This document shows positions 56,753 to 64,000 of a stretch of DNA of 64,000 nt, piece by piece. The first letter of the stretch is position 1, and the number at the start of each line of letters is the position of its first letter. The DNA lies in assembly GCF_000002425.4 (NCBI RefSeq), contig NC_037258.1, forward strand, positions 19,214,704-19,278,703, given 5' to 3'. The stretch is from Physcomitrium patens (lineage: Eukaryota > Streptophyta > Bryopsida > Funariales > Funariaceae). The translations under genes and the position numbers were made by a program. Under the pieces are notes generated by a model. That model did not search any database. It saw only the letters and a program-made list of their open reading frames with translations, and had not been told where the DNA came from.

Positions 56753-57644
56753 ATGTGGATAGATAAAGCAAGGATAAGAGAATCTTCACTCTCATTGGCT
56801 ATATGTCATGACCAATGAGCTTCAAGGGGCTGTCTGAGAGAAATCCGAAGGAAAAGCCACTTTTTTGGGGGAATTCGAAGGTTTATAGGGAAGATTCAGA
56901 AAACTCGTGTTTCGGGCTATAATTTTGGTATATAAAGTTTGTTATTTGAATTTTTTATGAAAAAGTTAAGGTTGTTTGAAGTTAGGATGTGAATGGATGT
57001 GAAATTTGTACCTACTGTCACTCTTTCAAGTATACAAAGAGTTGTAAAAAGGCATTTAACAATCGGAAGGTGGAGTTGGAAAGCTGACTTGAAGGGCTTC
57101 AACAATTGTGCAAGCTTTGATAAAATCAGATCTGAAATGAGGAAGAAATGGCTGGTCGAAGTCAAGGCTTGCAAATTAAGATAGTAAGTGAACCAAATTG
57201 TTGATGGTTATGTTTTGAGCCATTTTTTTTTGAGCATTTTTGAATGAATTTTGGCTCAAACTTTTCAAAGGTTTAGTTATTAGTTATAATATTGAGAAGC
57301 TATACAAAAAAAAATTTCATGTCATTTGAGTGTTGGGTTTGTAAGAAATTGCAAAATCAGTACATAGGTGTTTGTAAGTTAACATGTAAAGGCCGTGCTA
57401 CTGAAATTGTGTTATCTAGAGTTTTGTAAAGAATCGATGGTTGAAAATTGGATATAAAAGAGTTAAGGGTACTGCCTTACTTTTCAAATAATTTGAGCTC
57501 AATCTAACGATTGAATTGAGAATTATCAAATTTTAAAATTCAATGCATCAAAAGGATTCAGTATTGAAGGAATTTTGGTATTAGAAGGATTTTACTATTA
57601 CAAAAAGGGTTTTGGAAATTATGAAAGATTTGTTAATTATTAAT

Positions 57645-57935
57645 TGATTTTACTATTATTGGAGGTCTAATAATTATTTTTCATTTCTATAATTTTTATT
57701 ATTATTGGAGGTTTGGTAATTATTATTTATTACTATAAAATTTACTATTATTGAAAGTTCAGTAATTATTATTTACTACTATAACTTTTACTATTACTAA
57801 AGATTCAATAATTATTATATACTGCTATAACTTTTACTATTATTAGAGATCTAATAATTATTATTTACTACTGTAGCTTTTATTATTACTAGAGGCTTGA
57901 CATTTGATGTTTATTGCTACTATATTTAATATTAT
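57645..57935. repeat. 46-bp minisatellite in K2, six copies
   Basis: Anchor points at 57661, 57707, 57753, 57799, 57845 and 57891 give a constant 46-bp period; the units carry TTACTATTATTGGAGGTCTA and TAATTATTATTTACTACTATA variants. Confidence 0.9.
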
Positions 57936-58058
57936 AGAAAAGAATAAAAATAAAATTATAAATAATCTTGGAGTATTTTTCATCTATTGATTAATTGAGA
58001 ATTTAGTGTTAGCCCAAAGTCCAGCGCTTTCTTAAGGCAAGCTCTCTTTTTTCTGACA

Positions 58059-61000
58059 TTATTGGTGCTTCCAGATATAAGAGTTTTTATGTATATTGCA
58101 AAAGAAGAATCATCTTATCTTACTTATGCCACACCTATTTCGAATGGTGAAAAGTTTTCAAGATATCTTTGAAAAAAAAATTTAAATATTCTTTCAAAAT
58201 ATTGTTTATATAATTGTTTAATTAATCTTCAAGAAAGAATTCAATTTCCATTTGGACCAATCTATAGTTTATTAAAAAATGAGTTAATTGAAATAAAAGA
58301 ATATATTGAAGAAAATCTAACCAAGAGTTTTATATGTCATTCAAAATCTCCAACATAAGTTTCAATCTTGTTTGTGAAGAAAAATAATAAATCATTGCAG
58401 ATATGTGTAGATTATTGAAGATTCAACAAGATTATGATCAAGAATAGATATCTTTTATGTTTAATATCTGAATTATTTGATTAATTAAAATAAATTAAGA
58501 TTTATATTAAAATAGAACTATGAAGAAAATACAATCTGATACGCATCAAAGAAAGAGATGAATGAAAGACTATGTTTTAAACTAGATATTGAGATTTTAA
58601 ATATAATATTACATCTTTTAGACTTACAAATACACTAATAGCTTTTCAACATCTAATAAATAATATCTTTTGAGAATTTTTGGATGATTTGATTATTTTT
58701 TATCTAAATGATATTTTAATCTTTTCTAAGAGCGTAAAAGAGTAGGAACTTCATGTTTATTGTATGTTAAAAAAACTTTAAGATATAGAATTATATGCCA
58801 AGATAAAAAAGTATGTATTTTATTTTATTCAAGTTGACTTTTAGGATAAATTATTTCAAATATTAGCCTTATGATAGATCCTTAGAAGGTCTAGATTATT
58901 GTGTATTAGAAGGTCTCAAAAAAAGTAAAAGATGTCTAATATTGTTTAGAATTTTCCAATTACTAATAAATCTTCATTAAGAATATTTTTGAAGTTGTAG
59001 CTCTATTTATATATTTGACTTGTAAAGACAAACTTGAATGGAATAAAGAAGCAAAAATAGCATTTGAAGCTTTGAAGATAATTTTTATTTCTATACCAAT
59101 CTTATATTGTGTTAACTTTTTCAAGGCATATTTTATGAAAATAGAAGCATCATATTTTACTTTGGATGCTATATTGTCACAAATAGAAGTAGATAACAAA
59201 CTTCAACTAATAGCTTTTCATTCAAGATTTTTTTTTACCAATCTAGATCAATTATGAGATCCAAAAAAAGAAAAAGAAATTATAATTCTAAATTCATGTT
59301 AAAAATAGTATCATTATCTAAAAGATACTTTTACTCCAATTATCATATATATATGGATTACGAAAATCTTAAATATTTTATGATAGTACATATTTTGAAT
59401 TGTTACTAAGTTCATTGGAACATGTTCTTATTGAAATATGATTTCAAGTTTACTTATCAATTAAAAAAATGATAAGATTTATTAGATGTTTTTTTTTAGA
59501 TATTTTTATTTTACATCAAAAGAAAGAAATGTAGCCTTTGATCAATAAAAAATCATTTTCTTGAAGCCATAACACTTTTATCTAAAAATAATAAAATTGA
59601 AAATAATTATTAATTTAATTTTTCTTAAGAAAGTTTACTTAAGTATATCCTTTCATACTTTTGTTTGTGATATTAAGAAAAATTCTTCAAAATCTCAAGA
59701 CACATCCAAATTTGAATTCAAAAATAATCCACTTTATTTTGAGGGGCGCTTATATATATCAAAAAATAAAGCATAATTATGTATTTTTCATGCACGTCAT
59801 AACTTTCCAACAGTAAGATATTTTGGATAAAACAAGACTTCGGAGTTAATATCCAAAGGTTTTTTGTGGCCTCAAATATGAAAAGCAATCAAAGACTTTG
59901 TATAATCATATGACATTTATTTAAGATCAAAAACTCTTTGTCATCAACCGTACAATCTTCCTCATCCATTACCTATTGTTGAACAACTATGGTCTTTTAT
60001 TTCTATGGATTTTATCACAAATCTATTAGTCTCAAGTTCTTATGACTCTATATTTGTGATAGTAGATCCTTTCAGTAAAATGGCACATTTTGTAACATGC
60101 ACAAAATCTATTACATGTAAAGAAACACCTATTTTTTTTTAACAATATCTATTGCTATTATGGCTTGTCCATGGATATTATATCCAATAAAGGGATTTGA
60201 TTTGTATGAAGGTTTTGGAAAATTCTTTTTAAGATTCTAAAGATGGATATAGAAACATCTTTTGTTTTTTATTCTCAATGCATGTAAATCAAGTTTTGGA
60301 TCAATATTTGAAATGTACTATCAACTATCAATAAGATGATTGAATAATTCTTTTGTTATTAGTATAGTTAGTTTAAAATAATGTAATATATTTTTCTATT
60401 CAATAAACATCATTTTTTGCTAAATATGATTATCATCCATAATTTAATACTTTTTACTTTGTAAAATTTAATAATGTTGTAGTTGAAGATTTTACAAATT
60501 GTTTATCTTAGTTACATATAACAATGAAGGTACATCTAAGAAAAGCTCAAGATTGACAAAAGACCAACTCGGATGCTTATTGCAAGGAATAACTTTAATT
60601 CCACATTAACAGTAAGATATAGTTACTTTTTCATAATATCAAAATTATTTGCTCTAGAGAAAAATTAGGTTACTATAGACTTAATTCGTTTTTTGTATAT
60701 AAACCAGTCAATCCAAATTTTTATTAATTACATCTATTAGAATCTATGAAAATCTATTCCATATTTCTTATATCTTTTTTTGAGCCATGTAAGACAATGA
60801 ATATTTTTGAAAGAAGAAAAATGCTACAACTTCCTATAGAAGTAGATAATCAAGAGTTTAAGTAGAAGAAATCTTAGACTTGACGCAATGCTCACTTAAG
60901 TTGGAATATCTTATTTATTGACACAGATATAATATTAATGAATGCATACTAAAGTCAATATAAAATCTTGCAAATACATCAAAGAAAGTCAAATATTTTT

Positions 61001-61060
61001 CATCCATGACATCTATCAAAAATAAAATGAAAAATCAATAAAACCTTTGTTATAAAAGAA
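58059..61060 (+). pseudogene. Pol of G after the insertion point, decayed
   Basis: Plus-strand remnants in the order of C pol: SYLTYATPISNGEK (after protease), RT with FYLNDILIFSKS (YLDD changed to YLND), RNase H DKLEWNKEAKIAFEALK and ASYFTLDAILSQIEVDNKL (59015-59257), integrase FISMDFITNLLVSSSYDS (about 59990-60050), and chromodomain traces near 60850-60930. Stops and indels are frequent throughout. Confidence 0.8.
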
Positions 61061-61199
61061 ATGCAGTTTTAAAAAAATTGCATTCTATTTTTTTCTTTTA
61101 TTTATAGTTTTTATATATTTTTAGTATTAAAAAAATAAAAAATAAATAACTAATAGATTCAATTGAAGAATTATTGTTTATTGACTTATCAAAGAAGAC

Positions 61200-61560
61200 A
61201 TTGCTATTGTTTTAGCTTTCAAGGAAATGTAATAGAAACAAAGACCTTCAAGAACAACATGCTCTTTCTTAAATAAATGGGAAGATACAACACGTTTGAT
61301 ATCATGACTTTGGAAGAGACTTTTGATGTTTGTTAATTTTATTGGAGATAAAAATAACTTTTGATGGTGTTACAAATATTTAATTTGAAAAAAGTTATGA
61401 AGGCCTTAACAATGATTAAATATCAAGATGGTCTTTTTGCCATAGAATAAGATATTAATGGTCATTGAAAGGACTTATCAACTACTTTTGAAGAGAATAA
61501 AGATCAAAATATAATTTTTTGCATGTTGTATTTCATCAATATGTGATCACCACTCTTTGT
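61200..61560 (+). pseudogene. ORF3 remnant of G
   Basis: A broken frame with LLILLEIKITFDGVTNI, SYEGLNND-ISRWS and LKGLINYF, homologous to ORF3 of C and D and in the same position before the polypurine tract (AGAAGGAGGATAA, 61574-61586). Confidence 0.6.
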
Positions 61561-61586
61561 AGAACTCATCTTTAGAAGGAGGATAA

Positions 61587-63698
61587 TGCCATGGATATAC
61601 ATATTTACGCAAGTAATTACCTAGATAATATGAACAGATAGAAATAACTAAAAGTAAATAAGTTTAATAATATCTTATAGAAAAGCTTCATAGAAGCTTC
61701 CTAGATATGATTTCACTTTATACGTATCTAAGATGATTGGCAAATTGAACATTTGGCCAACAAATTAGTCATGTATCATACATTGTCATAGTGGGTGTAT
61801 TCTTACTTTAAAATGCATTGAATGTCTAGTTGTGGAAGATAAGAAGAAATGCAAGAATAATCCTATCAAGTCTAATAGAACCTTAAATATTCTTAAGTAT
61901 ACGTTAATAATCTTGAACAAAATTTGATCAATCCAAAATAAATTTACAAGAAGTTATAAAAGAAACAAAAAGAAGTTCCAAATTAATGCAAAAAAAAATA
62001 ACAAGAAATTTTTAAAAAATAAAAAATAAAAAATAAAATATTAATTATATTTTTAAAAAATATAAATATAAATTTTTAAAGAAAAATAAAGAATCCTAAA
62101 AAAATATTAAAAATAAATTTTTTGATGTAATCTTAATTGAAACCTTAATTAAACCTTAATCAAATCTTAAGTCAAATCTTAATTAAAATCCTAATAAAAT
62201 CTCAAATTCTAAAGAAATCCTAATCAAATCCTAGTTAAATTTTAAACCAAATCTCAAGCAAATCCTAATCCTAATCGAATCCTAGACCAAATCCTAAGTA
62301 CTAATCAAATTGTAGACAAATCCTAAATCAAATCTTGTAGCAAATTAGAACTTCAACAACTAATGATTGAACTGTTGATATCAATTTAAAAATTTCATAC
62401 TTCTTATAATCTTAATTAAGAAGAAGCATAAAAAAGATGAAATCAATTATACTTACTAATTAAAAAAAATACAAGATAATCCAATCGGGTGTTGGGTAGC
62501 TTCATCTTCCAACCTAAATATTGAACTTCTACCACCAATACCTCCTTCTTGAATTGTTAAATTGCTTTCAATTTCATTTAAACATTAGAAATTGAGTCTA
62601 ATATCCATAAAAAAATTTCACTTCAATCCAATTAGTAGATTGTTGAAAAGCTTAGAAATATTCATTGACCCTCAAACTCCTATTTTTAAGACATCAACCT
62701 TTAAAAACCTTCACATACTTTGATGTAATTATTTGATTGACTTTAAAATTTCCATATATATTTATAACTAGTACACCAAAATAATATTCAAAATTCACCT
62801 ATACTTAGATTATAGAATTCAAGAAACTTCTAAATTTATAAACACATTTTTATTATTCAAAATCTAAACTAACCAAGAAAATCACTAACTTTGAAAATCC
62901 TTCAAAAGATAAATATTAATTCAATTGACATAAAATCAATGCTTCAAAAGCTTTTCTTAAGTTTGCTTTCAAATTCCACTCTTTAATCTACCAAAGAACT
63001 CTAAAGTTGCCATATAGACATAGTTTTATACCTTGGGATTTGATTTTGATTTAAGTTGATAACCAATTTCCTATGGATATCAATTTTTGGTAATTTGAAA
63101 TAAGTTTTGATTTATCCTATTTATAATTATCTTTTTAATATACCTAGATAAATTTATTTGGCTCATTTATGCCTCTACAAAATAAATAGAAGTCCCTTCT
63201 ATAAAAAAACAGCATTAAGATGAAATCTTTTACTACCTTTCTATCTTTTATCTTTATTTTTCTACTACATACTTTTGCTAGGCTCTTCTATAATAACATC
63301 CATATTTTTATTTTTTACTATATAGTTGTGTTATCACACAACAATGTGTTGGTAGCTTATAGTATAAGCAAACCATGTGGAGTACATATAGAAAACTTGC
63401 CTTGTAAGTTAAGACATGTATTTTACAAATTAGACATGGATTGGAGGTCCTATAGAACATGGCCATGTAACTTTTAGTTAGATAGTATTTATAGAAATAA
63501 GAGTGAAGCTTTCTTCACTCTTGTTAATTCCTTTCTTGCTTTTAGTCTAATTTCAAGGATTTCTAATTTTCTTGTCTTTTGACAATAGCCATTTTACTTT
63601 CTTTTGAATATAAATACTTTTTTATTTCTATTTTTTCATCTTTCTTTGAAAAAATTCTCACTTATTTATTTTTCTTCATCAAGTTCTTGTCCTTGATA
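61587..63698 (+). repeat. 3' LTR of G, split by solo LTR L
   Basis: Starts TGCCATGGATATACAT and ends CCTTGATA. The two parts, 61587-61783 and 63344-63698, join to 552 bp, close to the 550-bp 5' LTR. Confidence 0.85.
61784..63343 (-). mobile_element. L, solo LTR of the A/B type in the G 3' LTR
   Basis: 1560 bp. The right end on the plus strand, TATAGTTGTGTTATCACACAACA-like, resembles the end TATACTCGTGTTACAACACGACA-like of B, including the terminal hairpin; the other end is TGTCATAGTGGG. It interrupts the G LTR at a point fixed by comparison with C. The flanks ACAT and ATGT do not match well. It contains no gene; a weak frame at 63220-63477 crosses its border. Confidence 0.65.
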
Positions 63699-63703
63699 CA
63701 AAG

Positions 63704-64000
63704 TCTTATATATAGATTTTAAATATCATCTGATTATTTATCTCTATCTCTAAGTATTAAAATGAACAAATAACAAGGTTTTTATTGCATTTAAACATAG
63801 CTAGAAAATATCAATAATGTGTGAAAAAATAATAGTTATAGAAGAATAAGTATAAGATGAGGTGTTAGAAGAAGTTCTTTTTTTTTTTTACAAAATTTAT
63901 TATTTATCTTTTAAAAAGTAATTTTTATATATTTATATACTATAGTATTTTTAATATTGATTGATTCTACTTTTCTTACATTTGTATTGTTATATAATGA
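63704..64000. other. Flanking AT-rich DNA right of the nest
   Basis: Host DNA beyond the target duplication of G. AT-rich, no feature seen. Confidence 0.5.

Larger units (their letters stand above)
56480..58058 (+). mobile_element. K2, LTR-like insertion beside D
   Basis: About 1579 bp from TGTCGTGTTGTAATTT to TTTTCTGACA. The flanks CTAT (56476-56479) and TTAT (58059-58062) agree at three of four bases, fitting a 4-bp target duplication. The ends are homologous to K1; the middle holds two tandem repeats. Non-coding. Likely a solo LTR. Confidence 0.55.
18365..63698 (+). mobile_element. Ancient Ty3/Gypsy chromovirus G, host of the whole nest
   Basis: The outermost retrotransposon. Its 5' LTR is 18365-18914 (550 bp). 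Its 3' LTR is 61587-63698, which is 552 bp once the solo LTR at 61784-63343 is removed. Both LTRs end in CTTGATA. The flanks are CAAAA (18360-18364) and CAAAG (63699-63703), a 5-bp target duplication with one change. The gag-protease part reads up to 19978 and pol resumes at 58059 at the matching point (compared with element C), so the 38 kb between is inserted DNA. Coding frames are riddled with stops and the conserved CG-containing motifs are lost. It was autonomous in the past and is now inert. Confidence 0.85.

Overview
This looks like nuclear DNA of a land plant, most likely a moss with an AT-rich, Gypsy-rich genome of the Physcomitrium type. That placement is an inference. It rests on a plant-type histone H2A with one short intron, plant-style introns in two other genes, and retroelements that make up more than two thirds of the window. 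There are no bacterial features.

Left part (1-13.5 kb): a gene-bearing stretch. A rhamnogalacturonate lyase (PL4-type) runs off the left edge on the minus strand; four consecutive exons can be joined by splice signals and reading phase. A complete five-exon microsomal glutathione S-transferase 3 (MAPEG family) lies on the minus strand at 5403-6798. A 13-copy, 70-bp minisatellite carrying telo-box-like motifs lies at 7745-8670. A complete two-exon histone H2A lies on the plus strand at 11349-11905. AT-rich spacers with no recognisable genes separate them.

Right part (16.4-63.7 kb): a nested retrotransposon block. The outermost unit is an old, decayed plus-strand Ty3/Gypsy chromovirus, G (18365-63698, target duplication CAAAA/CAAAG). 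It is split by a minus-strand chromovirus, D (19979 to about 56475). D was in turn hit by element A (plus strand, 21416-36732, target duplication CCGG), element B (minus strand, 40055-48759, target duplication ACGT, LTRs nearly identical), chromovirus E (minus strand, about 49560-54900) and two smaller LTR-like insertions, K1 and K2. Element A was then split by C (minus strand, 27398-33730, target duplication CAGAG), whose gag and pol frames are both open. Another solo LTR, L, sits in the 3' LTR of G, and a solo LTR, H, with target duplication TTAAT lies just left of the block. The nest is four levels deep: G contains D, D contains A, A contains C.

Two retroelement groups are present. C, D, E, G and H are chromodomain Gypsy elements with 5-bp target duplications where these can be read. 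C, D, E and G share an extra reading frame (ORF3 here) between the chromodomain and the 3' LTR. A and B, with relatives K1, K2 and L, have 1.36-1.52 kb LTRs, 4-bp target duplications, an unusual DHGS protease motif and a polymerase unlike the common plant Gypsy lineages. Both groups place pol in the -1 frame, with conserved candidate slippery sites (GGATTTT in A and B, GGAAAAY in C and E). The LTR of E carries an array of perfect heat-shock elements just upstream of its TATA box.
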